This document shows, one piece after another, positions 46,551-55,578 of a stretch of 64,000 nucleotides of DNA. The stretch's first letter is position 1. Each line of letters begins with the position of its first letter. The notes beneath the pieces were generated by a model. The model had not been told where the DNA came from. It did no database searches and saw only the letters and a program-made list of their open reading frames with translations. Origin of the DNA: Sphingobium sp. Z007 (GTDB lineage Bacteria; Pseudomonadota; Alphaproteobacteria; Sphingomonadales; Sphingomonadaceae); contig NZ_FBXK01000005.1 in assembly GCF_900013425.1 (NCBI RefSeq), positions 3,187,407 through 3,251,406 on the forward strand, given 5' to 3'. The translations under genes and the position numbers were made by a program.

Positions 46551-46661
46551 GTTCAGCCCTTCGACAAGCTCAGGAGAGCGGAGTCGAAGCCCGCCACCGA
46601 GCGAGGCGAAGTTGCTTCGGCTGCGCTCAGCCGTGCCCTTCGACTTAGCTCAGGGCGATCG
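46551..46661. repeat. Palindromic repeat between dsbB and ctpA
   Basis: CCGTTCAGCCCTTCGACAAG at the left and CCCTTCGACTTAGCTCAGGG at the right, with internal TCGGCTGCGCTCAGCCG, form a compound palindrome of the dispersed family. It fills the 196-bp gap upstream of dsbB; nothing else is seen there. Confidence 0.55.
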
Positions 46662-46681
46662 GCGATTATAAATCGTCCGCC

Positions 46682-48034
46682 TTATTTCGCGCCCGGCTTG
46701 CGCGCGGCGACCTGCGCTTGGGCGATGGTCGCGCCGGGCGTACTGGCCAGGCGCGCGATCGTCTTGAGCGCATAGTCGAGCTGGAAGTCCTCGACGCCCT
46801 TCTTCTTCAGCTCCTCGGCCGACAGGGCGAAGCGCGGATCGTCCTTCGTATCCTCCTCCAGCGCCTTGTCGTCGGTCTTGATCTCGTTAATCAGGTGACG
46901 GCGCAGGTCGCTTTCGCGGAACTTCGGCCGATTCTTGTAATCGGGATCGGATAGCTGCGGCACGCGGATGTCAGGCTGGATACCGCCTTCCTGCACGCTG
47001 CGGCCGGATGGCGTATAATAGCGCGCGGTGGTGAGCTTGAGCGCGGTCGTGTTCGACAGCGGCAACATGGTCTGGACTGAGCCCTTGCCAAAGCTGCGTT
47101 CGCCCATCACGAGCGCGCGATGCTGGTCCTGAAGCGCGCCTGCGACGATTTCGGAGGCGGAGGCGGAGCCGGCATCGACCAGCACGATCACTGGCAGACC
47201 CTTGGCGTCGTCACCCGGCTTGGCATAATAGCGTTCGACGTCGCCCTTGGCCCGGCCGCGCTGCGACACGATTTCGCCGCGCTCCAGAAAAGCGTCGCTG
47301 ACCGTCACCGCTTCGTCCAGCAGGCCGCCGGGGTTGGAGCGCAGGTCGAGGATATAGCCGGTGGGCTTATGACCCAGCGACTTGTCGATGCTGCGGATCG
47401 CCGAGCGCACGTCCGCCCCGGTATTGGCCGAGAAGCTGACGATGTTGATGACGCCGATATTATTCTTCACTTCCCATTTGACGGGCTTCAATTGAATGAT
47501 CTCGCGCGTCAGGGTCAGGTCGATCGGCTTGTCGCGGCCCGCGCGCACGATCGTCAGCTTGAGCGCGGTGCCCGGCGCGCCGCGCATCTTGTCCACCGCT
47601 TCGTCCAGCGTGCCGCCATAGATGAGCTGGCCGTCGATATGGGTGATATAGTCGCCCGCCTTGATCCCGGCGCGCCAGGCCGGGGTATCCTGCGTCGGGG
47701 CGATCACCTTGACCGCGCCATCCTCCTGCGTGACCGAGAGGCCGAGCCCGCCATAGCTGCCTTCCGTCTGGGTGCGCAGATTCTGGAAGTCGCGCGCGTC
47801 GAGGAAGGAGGAGTGCGGATCGAGGCTGGCCAGCATCCCGTCGATCGCGCCCTTTATCAGCTTTTCGTCATCGACCTTTTCGACATAGTCGCTGCGCACC
47901 TTCTGGAACACGTCCATGAATTCATCGAGCGCCTTGTAGCTCGACGCCTCCCCATCGGCGAGCGCCGCGGTGGTAGCAGGGATGAGCGCAAGCGCCCCGA
48001 GCGCAAGCGCGCCCTGGAGAAAGGTCGATTTCAT
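46682..48034 (-). CDS. ctpA: S41-family C-terminal processing peptidase
   Basis: Periplasmic serine protease of 450 residues with a signal peptide (MKSTFLQGALALGALALIP). A PDZ domain (LGLSVTQEDGAVKVIAPTQD, about 85-160) is followed by the catalytic S41 core with the Ser in DAGSASASEIVAGALQD and the Lys in GERSFGKGSVQT. It trims C-termini of exported proteins. The start at 48034 follows AAGGA. It lies downstream of an EnvC-like gene, the usual envC-ctpA pairing, here separated by an inserted vapBC pair. Confidence 0.94.
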   Translation of the reverse strand: MKSTFLQGALALGALALIPATTAALADGEASSYKALDEFMDVFQKVRSDYVEKVDDEKLIKGAIDGMLASLDPHSSFLDARDFQNLRTQTEGSYGGLGLSVTQEDGAVKVIAPTQDTPAWRAGIKAGDYITHIDGQLIYGGTLDEAVDKMRGAPGTALKLTIVRAGRDKPIDLTLTREIIQLKPVKWEVKNNIGVINIVSFSANTGADVRSAIRSIDKSLGHKPTGYILDLRSNPGGLLDEAVTVSDAFLERGEIVSQRGRAKGDVERYYAKPGDDAKGLPVIVLVDAGSASASEIVAGALQDQHRALVMGERSFGKGSVQTMLPLSNTTALKLTTARYYTPSGRSVQEGGIQPDIRVPQLSDPDYKNRPKFRESDLRRHLINEIKTDDKALEEDTKDDPRFALSAEELKKKGVEDFQLDYALKTIARLASTPGATIAQAQVAARKPGAK

Positions 48035-48138
48035 GGGTGTCCTTGATTCCGGCATCTGCGTCGCACCATAATCCGATTCGCGTCCCGACGCAAAAGCGCG
48101 CTTCGATGGAGTGTCGCGCAGCATCGATGAGCGTCGGG

Positions 48139-48515
48139 TTAATGGGACTGGGGCGGTGTCCAAGCAATGCCCATGTGCAACGCTATGCCGTGCAGTCGCC
48201 GGTCCCGTGTCCAGAGAGATGATCCAGCGGTCAGTCGCACAGACGCCAGAATATGCGTATCGACATAGCCAATGCCCAGACTGAACAACGGCACTTGTTC
48301 GATCAGGGCATCCACCTCCTGATTTTGTGCCAGTTCGGCTTCAGGCAATTTGTGCAGCATTCGCAGAACGCGTTGTCTGTTCGAGAGGCTGCCCAGCGCG
48401 ATCTCACCGATGACGAGCGGATGCTCCAATATTCGTCCTGCGTTCAAACCGGCCGTTAACAAGGGATTGGGGTGCGCAGGTGATCCATCCAGATCGAACT
48501 GTCGACCAAGGTCAT
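48139..48515 (-). pseudogene. vapC: VapC-type PIN-domain toxin with a frameshift
   Basis: The gene starts MTLVDSSIWMDHLRTP from the ATG at 48515 and then meets a stop (PC*). Shifting one base at the four-C run (48469-48472 complement) restores NPLLTAGLNAGRILEHPLVI through VIGEIALGSL, GIGYVDTHILAS and LWTRDRRLHG to the stop at 48139. All four acidic PIN residues (D5, E in IGE, D in YVD, D in TRD) are present once repaired. A single-base deletion or a sequencing error in the C tract explains it. As read, no complete toxin can be made without slippage. Confidence 0.82.
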
Positions 48516-48709
48516 GCCGGAACAGAACGCTTCCGCGGCGGCAGTTCGAAATTGGGCTCGGAGCCGCCCAGTAGCGCTAAGCGACGTGCGGCTTGCCGCT
48601 GCACGAGAATTTTGAGCGCTTCTCGAACCAACGCAGATTTTTCCTGGATGCCAGTCAGTTCCTGCGCCTCGGCGAGCAGATCATCATCAAGAACCAAAGT
48701 TGTGCGCAT
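48512..48709 (-). CDS. vapB: VapB-type antitoxin (ribbon-helix-helix)
   Basis: Protein of 65 residues from MRTTLVLDDDLLAEAQELTG, the DUF2191/VapB Arc-like DNA-binding form, with a C-terminal tail (FELPPRKRSVPA) that normally wraps the toxin. AGGAG lies seven bases before this ATG. The stop overlaps the vapC start as ATGA, the standard antitoxin-toxin coupling. It appears intact while the toxin frame is broken. Confidence 0.88.
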   Translation of the reverse strand: MRTTLVLDDDLLAEAQELTGIQEKSALVREALKILVQRQAARRLALLGGSEPNFELPPRKRSVPA

Positions 48710-48763
48710 ACTCATGCTCCTGAAGCACGAAAAATAGCATCAACTGATGCCACTATCAATGCC

Positions 48764-49999
48764 TCACCCCAGCCCCACGAGCGGTACGATATCGACCGGG
48801 CGGCCGTTGCGGCGCAGTTCGATGGTGATGTTGGGGCGTTCCGGGCCGGTGACGCCGACGGGTTCGCCCTGGCGCACGGTATCGCCTACCTGCGCGGTGA
48901 CGCGATGCAGGCCGGTGATGAGGGTGGTCCAGCCCTGGCCATGATCGATGATGAGGATCTGGCCATAGTCGCGATAGGGGCCGGCGAAGGCGACGCGGCC
49001 GGCGGTGGGGGCGATGGCCTGTGCGCCCGGCTGGGTCACGAGCGTCAGGCCGCGGGAACGGACGCCGCCGTCATTGACTTCGCCCATGCCGGTGACGAGC
49101 TGGCCGATCACCGGCAGGCGATAGGGGGGCGGACCGCCGGCCGAGGCGGTGCGTTCGGGTGCGGCGGCACCGGCCTGGTCAGGGCGGGCGGGGCGGAGCA
49201 GCGGGCCGGACAGCGCGGCCAGCGAATCGCGTAGGTCACCCGCATCCTCCAGCCGGTCCATCAGGTCGACGATGTCGCGCGCTCGCTCGCCCAGCGCCAG
49301 CGCCCGCTCGCCTTCGATGCCGGCGTTGGCGCGATAGTCACGGGCGGCGACGCGCTTTTGCGTTTCCAGCGCGGCCAGGGCGGTCTGGCGGTCCTTGCGA
49401 TCGGCCTGCGCCTGGCCCAGCGCGTCGGCGGCCTGCTGGGCAGTGGCGCGCAGGGCCCGGCTCTTGTCCAGTTCCTGCCTAAGGCCGGCGGTGCGCTGTT
49501 CGATGACCGGAAGCACCTGCCCTAGCACCGCGCGCATATGGACGGCGTCGCCGACCGATCCGGGCTGCACCAACGCCAGGGCCAGCGGACGGCGCGCCAT
49601 CATCTGGAGCGCGGCGGTGAGGCGGACGACCGGCTCCTGCTTGGCCGCGAGGCGGCGGGCCTGGGCGCGCTGCATCCGGTTGATGATGGCGATGCGGGCC
49701 TGCGCGGCCTGAATGTCGGCTTCGGCCTGCTGGATGCGGGCGGCAAGCGCGGCGGCGCGGCGGCGCGCCTGTTCGGCTTCGTTGCGGGCCAGGCTGGCCT
49801 GCTGTTCGAGGCGAGCGGAGCGGTCGCGCGCCTCGTCCGACTGGCGGCGGGCGTTTTTGAGCGCTTGCTGTTCCTGTGCCAACGTGGTGCCGGCGGTGCC
49901 GGACAGGATGATCGCGCTGTCGTTCGCGGCGGGCAGGCGCGTGGCGGCGAGGGCCATCAGGCCCGCCAGTCCGCTTGCGATGAGGAGGTTGCGCTTCAC
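48764..49999 (-). CDS. EnvC-like murein hydrolase activator (degenerate LytM domain)
   Basis: Protein of 411 residues with an N-terminal signal or anchor (MKRNLLIASGLAGLMALAAT), a long coiled coil (about 35-270, rich in Ala/Gln/Arg) and a C-terminal LytM/M23-like domain (LPVIGQLVTGMGEV onward). The zinc-site residues are missing: the usual HxH is replaced by NITIEL, and the first His region reads RGLTLVTQPGAQ. That is what is seen in EnvC, which activates amidases and does not cut peptidoglycan itself. It is upstream of ctpA and 28 bases downstream of rlmH. Confidence 0.87.
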   Translation of the reverse strand: MKRNLLIASGLAGLMALAATRLPAANDSAIILSGTAGTTLAQEQQALKNARRQSDEARDRSARLEQQASLARNEAEQARRRAAALAARIQQAEADIQAAQARIAIINRMQRAQARRLAAKQEPVVRLTAALQMMARRPLALALVQPGSVGDAVHMRAVLGQVLPVIEQRTAGLRQELDKSRALRATAQQAADALGQAQADRKDRQTALAALETQKRVAARDYRANAGIEGERALALGERARDIVDLMDRLEDAGDLRDSLAALSGPLLRPARPDQAGAAAPERTASAGGPPPYRLPVIGQLVTGMGEVNDGGVRSRGLTLVTQPGAQAIAPTAGRVAFAGPYRDYGQILIIDHGQGWTTLITGLHRVTAQVGDTVRQGEPVGVTGPERPNITIELRRNGRPVDIVPLVGLG

Positions 50000-50027
50000 C
50001 CGATGTCCCGACCCTTAGCTCTCGCGG

Positions 50028-50450
50028 CTATCCTTCGCGATGATAGGGGTGGTTGGCAAGGATGGAACAGGCACGCCACAATTGTTCGGCCAGCATCGCG
50101 CGGGCCATCATGTGCGGCCAGGTCATCGCGCCGAAGGCGATCAGCAGGTCTGCATTGGCGCGTTCGGTGTCATCGAAACCGTCCGCCGCGCCGATCAGAA
50201 AGCGACATTCGCGCGTGCCAGCGTCGCGCCAGCCCTCGATCCGGCGGGCGAAGTCGAGGGAGGAGAGCTGCTTGCCCTTTTCGTCCAGCATGACCGTGAC
50301 GGTGCCGGGCGTTTGCGGGGGCAGTTTGCCGCCTCGGTCGGGCATTTCGGTGATCTTGTGCGGCATGGTCAGCCGCTTGACATAACGGTCGACCAGGTCG
50401 GCTTCGGGCGAGCGCCCGATCTTGCCGCGCGCGATGATGTGGAGGAGCAC
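50028..50450 (-). CDS. rlmH: 23S rRNA pseudouridine-1915 N3-methyltransferase
   Basis: SPOUT-fold methyltransferase of 140 residues. The start is the GTG at 50450 (reading MLLHIIARGKIGRSPEADLV), and the C-terminal knot ends PHMMARAMLAEQLWRACSIL then NHPYHREG, the RlmH hallmark. It modifies the 70S ribosome at helix 69. rsfS-rlmH adjacency is conserved in many bacteria; here a 120-bp palindromic repeat separates them. Confidence 0.95.
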   Translation of the reverse strand: MLLHIIARGKIGRSPEADLVDRYVKRLTMPHKITEMPDRGGKLPPQTPGTVTVMLDEKGKQLSSLDFARRIEGWRDAGTRECRFLIGAADGFDDTERANADLLIAFGAMTWPHMMARAMLAEQLWRACSILANHPYHREG

Positions 50451-50456
50451 ACCCTA

Positions 50457-50559
50457 ATCCGTTCATGCTGAGTAGGGGCGAAGCCCGTATCGAAGCATTC
50501 GCGAATCCTTCGATACGCCGCTTCGACTTCGCTCAGCGGCTACTCAGGACGAACGGAGA
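50457..50559. repeat. Palindromic repeat between rsfS and rlmH
   Basis: Starts ATCCGTTCATGCTGAGTAGG and ends CTACTCAGGACGAACGGA, with an inner GTATCGAAGCATTCGCGAAT / CCTTCGATAC pairing. It is the same architecture as 56364-56530, giving the reference form without the extra 64-bp insert. Confidence 0.75.
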
Positions 50560-50571
50560 CTCCCTAAAAGT

Positions 50572-50961
50572 TCAGGCGTTGCCCGCGACCGGGGCGTCGA
50601 CGAAGCCCCACATCCGTTCCAGATTGTAGAAGCTGCGCACTTCCGGCTTGAACAGATGGACGATCACGTCGCCGGCGTCGATCAGCACCCAGTCGGCGAC
50701 CGGCAACCCTTCGACCCGCGCGGAGCGGCCGGTTTCCTTCTTGATCCGTTCGGCCAGATGCTGGGCGATCGCCGCCACCTGACGCGACGAACGGCCGCTG
50801 GCGATCACCATATAATCGGCGATGCTGCTCTTGCCTTCCAAGGGGATCGAGATGGTTTCCTGCGCCTGGTCGTCGTCGAGCGATTGCATGACGAGGGCGT
50901 GCAGGGCGGCCACGGATTCAGCGCCAAGGGCGGTGTCGTTGGCAGGGGCGAGGTTAGACAA
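50572..50961 (-). CDS. rsfS: Ribosomal silencing factor RsfS
   Basis: Protein of 129 residues of the RsfS/YbeB/Iojap family that binds uL14 and blocks subunit joining when nutrients are scarce. Core motifs: ADYMVIASGRSSRQVAAIAQHL, LPVADWVLIDAGDVIVHLFKPEVRSFYNLERMW. The N-terminal 20 residues are variable as usual. nadD is 12 bases upstream, the conserved nadD-rsfS arrangement. Confidence 0.95.
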   Translation of the reverse strand: MSNLAPANDTALGAESVAALHALVMQSLDDDQAQETISIPLEGKSSIADYMVIASGRSSRQVAAIAQHLAERIKKETGRSARVEGLPVADWVLIDAGDVIVHLFKPEVRSFYNLERMWGFVDAPVAGNA

Positions 50962-50973
50962 TGAAACTCCAAT

Positions 50974-51603
50974 CTAGATGACATACCGACGCGTGAGCGG
51001 ATCGCGCACACACGTTGCTTCATATTCGCGATGCCAGAGGGGGTCCGCCTGCCGCAGCAGGGTTGCCGATCTTGGATCAGGGCGAAAGCGCAATAGCACG
51101 AGCGCCGGTGGTCTCCAATTCGTCCAGTCTGCACTCTGGCGCGCGGACCGGACGAAGCGCCGCAGCCAGCTCATAGCCGCAGAGCCACGAGCGGCATGAT
51201 CATAGCCCGGACGGGCGATAACAGCAATGGGCATTTGCCGGGCGATCCCGCGCCAGTCACGCCACTGGCCGAATTGTGCCAGATTATCCGCGCCCATCAG
51301 CCAAATGAAGCGGTTTTTCGGGTAGCGGCGGGCGAGGGCGCGGAGCGTGTCGACGGTGTAGCGGGTGCTAAGTTGCCGCTCGATCGCGGTGGCGCGAATC
51401 GGGGCGCGGCGGGCGATTGTGCGGGCATGGGCGAGACGAACGGGGAGCGGGGCCATGCCTTTGGCAGGCTTCAACGGATTGCCCGGCGAGACGAGCCACC
51501 AGACCTCGTCCAGGTCGAGCGCTTGGCGGGCGAAGAGCGAGATGGCGCGATGGCCGCCATGCGCCGGATTGAAGGAGCCGCCGAGAAGGCCGATGCGTGT
51601 CAT
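50974..51603 (-). CDS. nadD: Nicotinate-nucleotide adenylyltransferase
   Basis: Enzyme of 209 residues forming deamido-NAD from nicotinate mononucleotide and ATP. The nucleotidyltransferase motif GGSFNPAHGGHRAISLF is at the N-terminus, LVSPGNPLKP follows, and FIWLMGADNLAQFGQWRDW is the family core. The start MTRIGLLGG at 51603 is chosen by homology; an in-frame extension upstream overlaps a small candidate gene out of frame. Confidence 0.95.
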   Translation of the reverse strand: MTRIGLLGGSFNPAHGGHRAISLFARQALDLDEVWWLVSPGNPLKPAKGMAPLPVRLAHARTIARRAPIRATAIERQLSTRYTVDTLRALARRYPKNRFIWLMGADNLAQFGQWRDWRGIARQMPIAVIARPGYDHAARGSAAMSWLRRFVRSARQSADWTNWRPPALVLLRFRPDPRSATLLRQADPLWHREYEATCVRDPLTRRYVI

Positions 51604-51661
51604 ATGCCCGCCATGCCAGCGGGGCGGCGGGGCGGCAATGGGGCCGATCGGCCGCGCGGCG

Positions 51662-51835
51662 TCAATGACCGCCGAAAGCGGGTTTTCGCGTCCTTCGATA
51701 GGGTATCTTGTCGAGTTTCGCCATGAGGTCGCCAAAGGGGCCGTCCGCCGCGCTGCGGCTATCGCGCGGTGGCGGATCGACCTTTGCCTTGTCCGGGCGC
51801 CGCAGCGGGCGGCGCGTCAATAATGTCTTCCACAT
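51662..51835 (-). CDS. Small hypothetical protein upstream of nadD
   Basis: Possible 57-residue protein from MWKTLLTRRPLRRPDKAKVD, very basic at the start and ending RTRKPAFGGH. The ATG has a good GGAG six bases upstream. It lies on the same strand, 58 bases before nadD and 75 downstream of rmuC going the other way in sequence. No family is recognised, and a 57-codon frame in high-GC DNA can occur by chance. Confidence 0.35.
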   Translation of the reverse strand: MWKTLLTRRPLRRPDKAKVDPPPRDSRSAADGPFGDLMAKLDKIPYRRTRKPAFGGH

Positions 51836-51910
51836 GATAGTCTCCAAACGGCGAATCTGGTCGCCTATGGAGAAGAGACGCGGAGACGCCGGGCTTGTTC
51901 CTGTTTTATT

Positions 51911-53392
51911 TCATTCCGCCGCCGGCAGAGCGCGCGCCTCGTCGGTCTGGGCGTCGCGCGCCAGCACGTCGAGCGGTTCCATCGCCTCGATCTCCTTGCC
52001 GCCGGTTTCGATGTCGAGGTCGCGGAACTTGCGGCCGGTCGAGAGGACGCGGCTTTCGAAGCTGCCGATGAAGCTGTTATAGTTGGAGACGGCGCTGTTG
52101 AGGCCCGAACCGAGGCGCTTCAAATGAGTCGCGGCGACGGCGAGGCGCTCGTAAAGCTCCTTGCCGAGCTGGCCGACCTGCTGCGCCTGTTCCTGCATCT
52201 TGGCCTGGCGCCAATGGCCCGCCAGCGTGCGGGCGAGGGGGAGGAAGGTGGCGGGGCCGCAGATGATGACGCGGTTCTTGGCCGCGCGTTCCCACAGGTC
52301 CATGTCCGCTTCCAGCGCAGCGGTGACGAAATTGTCGCCGGGGACATACATGATGACGAAGTCGGGCGCCTTGTCGAATTGCTCCCAATAGGCCTTACGC
52401 CCCAGTGCGTCGGCATGGGTGCGCATGGCGCGGGCATGGTCGAGCATATGGGCGTCGCGTAAGCCGGGATCGACCTGATCGACGGCGTTGAGATAGGCGA
52501 CGAGCGAGCATTTGACGTCGACCACCATCTGCTGGTCGCCGGGCAGGTTGATGATGAAGTCGGGGCGCATCCGGCCGTCTTCGACCGTGACCGATACTTC
52601 TTCCTTGAAATCGACGAAGGGCGAGAGGCCGGCGGTTTCGATGAGATTCTTGAACTGTTGTTCGCCCCAGCGGCCGCGGGTTTTGGGTGCGGCGCGGAGC
52701 GCATTGACCAGCTTGGCGGTTTCCTCCCGCACCTGGCCCTGGCCCAGATGGACCTGCTGCACCGCCTCGCGCAGTTCGGCATAGCTGCCGACCCGGTCTT
52801 TCTCGACGCGGGCCAGCCCCTCCTCATAGCGTTTGAGCGTGGTTTCAACGGGGTTGAGCAGGGTCTTGAGCTGGGCCTCGCTCTTTTCATTCGCCTGGGC
52901 GAAGCGCTGGTCGGCGCGGGTCAGGAATTGGGTCTGAGCCGATTCGAGCAGCTTGGAGCCAATCTCGCTGAATTGGGCGGAAAGTTGCTCCTTGGCGTCC
53001 CGCAGCGCGGCGATCTGCTGTTCGAAGGCCTGGGTGCGGGCCTGGGTGTCGGATTTGAGCGCGGCCAGTTCACGCAGGGCGGCTTCGCGTTCGGCCTGGA
53101 TCGCGTCGATGCGCTGGACGGCGGCGGCTTGCAGGGATTCGAGCCGTTGGTCGGCGGCGACCTGAGCCGATTCGAGGCGGGCGATGCGGGTGTCGGCCTG
53201 GGCGACCCGCTCCTTTTCCACCGCCAGTTCGGCGATAGCGCCGTTGCGCTGGCTGGTGGCGAGATCCAGCTTACCAATCAGTTCCACCTTCTCGGCGGCC
53301 AGCGGGGCGAGCGCCTTGCCCTTGAGCAGCCAGCCGACGGCCATGCCAATTAGCAGGGCAACGAGAATGAAGAGGGCGGCCAGGCTGTCCAT
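51911..53392 (-). CDS. rmuC: DNA recombination protein RmuC
   Basis: Protein of 493 residues: an N-terminal membrane anchor (SLAALFILVALLIGMAVGWL), a long coiled coil (about 25-200) and the C-terminal RmuC nuclease-like domain (TRGRWGEQQFKNLIETAGL, RMRPDFIINLPGDQQMVVDV, PDFVIMYVPGDNFVTAAL). RmuC limits inversions at short inverted repeats in E. coli. The start at 53392 (MDSLAALF) gives the anchor directly. The DxD-like D in VVDVKCSLVAY is conserved. Confidence 0.94.
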   Translation of the reverse strand: MDSLAALFILVALLIGMAVGWLLKGKALAPLAAEKVELIGKLDLATSQRNGAIAELAVEKERVAQADTRIARLESAQVAADQRLESLQAAAVQRIDAIQAEREAALRELAALKSDTQARTQAFEQQIAALRDAKEQLSAQFSEIGSKLLESAQTQFLTRADQRFAQANEKSEAQLKTLLNPVETTLKRYEEGLARVEKDRVGSYAELREAVQQVHLGQGQVREETAKLVNALRAAPKTRGRWGEQQFKNLIETAGLSPFVDFKEEVSVTVEDGRMRPDFIINLPGDQQMVVDVKCSLVAYLNAVDQVDPGLRDAHMLDHARAMRTHADALGRKAYWEQFDKAPDFVIMYVPGDNFVTAALEADMDLWERAAKNRVIICGPATFLPLARTLAGHWRQAKMQEQAQQVGQLGKELYERLAVAATHLKRLGSGLNSAVSNYNSFIGSFESRVLSTGRKFRDLDIETGGKEIEAMEPLDVLARDAQTDEARALPAAE

Positions 53393-53517
53393 GATAATCC
53401 TTTGGGAACGAAACAGGAACCTAGCGGGCGCGGGCGGATGCCGCAAGAGTGAGACGGCGAGTGCGACAGTTGAAACGCCATAGCGATTTTAGATAGTTAG
53501 CTAACTATTAAAAAAAT

Positions 53518-54501
53518 TCAGGCCGCCTGCGCGCTAGGTGCGGCGAAGCGGGCGCGATAGTCGCCGGGCGAGAGGCCGACGAGACGGTGGAACAGCTTGC
53601 GGAAGGCGGCGGCGTCTTCATAGCCCACGCTCCAGGCGATCTGGTCCACGGTGCGGCGGGTAAATTCCAGATGTTCGCGCGCCTTGGCGACGCGCAGATG
53701 CTGGACATATTCGATCGGCGTCATGGCGGTGGCGGCCTTGAAACGGCGCTGGAAGGTGCGTTCCTCCATGCCGACCTGCGCCGCCATGTCGCGCAGGCTG
53801 ACGGCCTTGGTCTCGCGGGCGGCGAGCCAGTGCTGCGCCTTCAATATCGGTTCGTCGCCATGGGTCATGCGCGGCATGAAGCGGGCGAAATGCTTCTGTT
53901 CGCGCCCGGCGCTGTCGATCAGCAGGAATTTGGCGGTGTCGAGCATCACCGTCGGGCCGAGCAGGCGATCGACCAGCCGCAGGCCAAGGTCCGTCCAGGC
54001 CATCAGGCCGCCGGCGGTGATGATGTCGCCATCGTCGATGACGATGCGGTCGCAGTCCAGCTTTACGTCGGGGAAGCGGGTGCGGAACGGTTCGGCGAAC
54101 CACCAGTGGGTCGTCGCCGGGCGGCCGCTGAGCAAGCCGGTCGCGCCAAGCAGGAACGCGCCGCCGCAGTTGGAGGCGAGGGTGGCGCCCGCGGCGTGCC
54201 GGTCCAGCAGCCAGCGGGCATAGGGGGCGGCTTCCTCCGCATCGGGCACGCCCGACAGGCGGCCGGGGACGAGCCAGATGTCGGGCGTGCCGGGGTGGCC
54301 TTCATGCGTGTCCTGGCTGCGGGCGAAGCCGCCATCGGCCTGCATTCGCCAATGGCTGACGCGCAACGGCGGGCCGCCATGTTGCTGTGAAAACTGCCCG
54401 GCGATGGCGATCAGGTCGGTCATGCCATGGACCATCGCCTGCTGGCAGTCGCGGTAGAGGAGGATGCCGATTTCGGCCCTGGGGGTCTGCGTCGCGTCCA
54501 T
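53518..54501 (-). CDS. GlxA-family transcriptional regulator (DJ-1/PfpI plus AraC)
   Basis: Protein of 327 residues. The N-terminal class I amidotransferase-like domain (about 1-190) shows EIGILLYRDCQQAMVHGMTD and ATLASNCGGAFLLGATGLL, with Cys at the elbow position. The C-terminal AraC double helix-turn-helix (about 225-325) has LRDMAAQVGMEERTFQRRFK and YVQHLRVAKAREHLEFTRR, VDQIAWSVGYEDAAAFRKLF. GlxA-type regulators sense small metabolites. It is divergent from the hydrolase at 54659, a likely target. Confidence 0.92.
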   Translation of the reverse strand: MDATQTPRAEIGILLYRDCQQAMVHGMTDLIAIAGQFSQQHGGPPLRVSHWRMQADGGFARSQDTHEGHPGTPDIWLVPGRLSGVPDAEEAAPYARWLLDRHAAGATLASNCGGAFLLGATGLLSGRPATTHWWFAEPFRTRFPDVKLDCDRIVIDDGDIITAGGLMAWTDLGLRLVDRLLGPTVMLDTAKFLLIDSAGREQKHFARFMPRMTHGDEPILKAQHWLAARETKAVSLRDMAAQVGMEERTFQRRFKAATAMTPIEYVQHLRVAKAREHLEFTRRTVDQIAWSVGYEDAAAFRKLFHRLVGLSPGDYRARFAAPSAQAA

Positions 54502-54658
54502 GGGGGGCAGCCTTTGTCGCAATCGGCCCGCTTAATGTCGGGACCACCAATCCCGATCCTCCGTCATTGCCCTTAAAACTGCAAGCAGAGGGCGAGAGAG
54601 AGACGCCCCCTTCGACGCCGCTCAGGACAGGCTTCCAAACACAGAAGGGATATGCATC

Positions 54659-55489
54659 ATGAATAATTTCGTGACCACCAAGGACGGCACCCGCATCTTC
54701 TACAAGGATTGGGGCCCGCGCGATGGCCAGCCGATCGTCTTTTCCCATGGCTGGCCGCTGAGCGCCGACGCCTGGGACGCGCAGATGGTGTTTTTCGCCA
54801 ACCAGGGCTTCCGCACCATCGCCCATGACCGCCGCAGCCATGGCCGGTCGGATCAGGTGTGGGACAATAACACTATGGACCAATATGCCGATGATCTGGC
54901 CGATGTCATCGCGGCGCTGGATTTGCATGATGTCATCCTGGTCGGTCATTCGACCGGCGGCGGCGAAGTCACCCGCTATGTCGGCCGCCACGGCACCAGC
55001 CGCGTCGCCAAGCTGGCGCTGATCGGCGCGGTGCCGCCGCTGATGCTCAAGACCGAGGCTAATCCGGGCGGACTGCCGATCGAGGTCTTCGATGGCATCC
55101 GCAAGGGCACGTTCGACAATCGCAGCCAGTTCTTCAAGGATCTGACCATCCCCTTCTACGGCTATAACCGGGAAGGCGCGGCGATTTCAGAAGGCATCCG
55201 GGACGATTTCGTGCGGCAGGGGATGATGGGCGGGGTGAAGGGCCAGCTCGACAGCATCCGCGCTTTTTCCGAGAGCGATTTTCATGCCGACCTGGCCAAG
55301 GTCGATGTGCCGACTTTGGTGCTGCATGGCGATGACGACCAGATCGTGCCGATCGGCGCGGCCGCCCTCTCCACCGTCAAAGTCGTTACGCAGGCGGTGC
55401 TGATCGTGTATGAAGGTGCCGATCATGGACTGACGGTCACGCATCAGGATCGGTTCAATGCCGACCTGCTCGATTTCATCAACGGCTGA
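54659..55489 (+). CDS. Alpha/beta hydrolase, non-heme haloperoxidase-like
   Basis: Protein of 276 residues starting [20 protein letters not shown], with an oxyanion-loop [13 protein letters not shown], the nucleophile elbow [12 protein letters not shown] (Ser about 99), the acid in [10 protein letters not shown] and the His in [11 protein letters not shown]. This is the cofactor-free chloroperoxidase/perhydrolase group, whose natural role is ester hydrolysis. A GAAGGGAT ribosome site precedes the ATG. It is divergent from a GlxA-type regulator, and an SDR gene follows on the same strand. Confidence 0.93.
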   Translation: MNNFVTTKDGTRIFYKDWGPRDGQPIVFSHGWPLSADAWDAQMVFFANQGFRTIAHDRRSHGRSDQVWDNNTMDQYADDLADVIAALDLHDVILVGHSTGGGEVTRYVGRHGTSRVAKLALIGAVPPLMLKTEANPGGLPIEVFDGIRKGTFDNRSQFFKDLTIPFYGYNREGAAISEGIRDDFVRQGMMGGVKGQLDSIRAFSESDFHADLAKVDVPTLVLHGDDDQIVPIGAAALSTVKVVTQAVLIVYEGADHGLTVTHQDRFNADLLDFING

Positions 55490-55500
55490 CATTATCGACC

Positions 55501-55555
55501 CCGTTCGTTTCGAGCGTGTCGAGAGACGTTTCTCGACTTCGCTCGAAACGAACGG
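55501..55555. repeat. Palindromic repeat between hydrolase and SDR genes
   Basis: CCGTTCGTTTCGAGCGTGTC (55501 onward) pairs with the reverse of GCTCGAAACGAACGG ending at 55555, giving arms of about 24 bases around a 6-base loop with one or two mismatches. A compact copy of the dispersed family. Confidence 0.8.
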
Positions 55556-55578
55556 GATGGACTCAAAGGAGACTTCCC

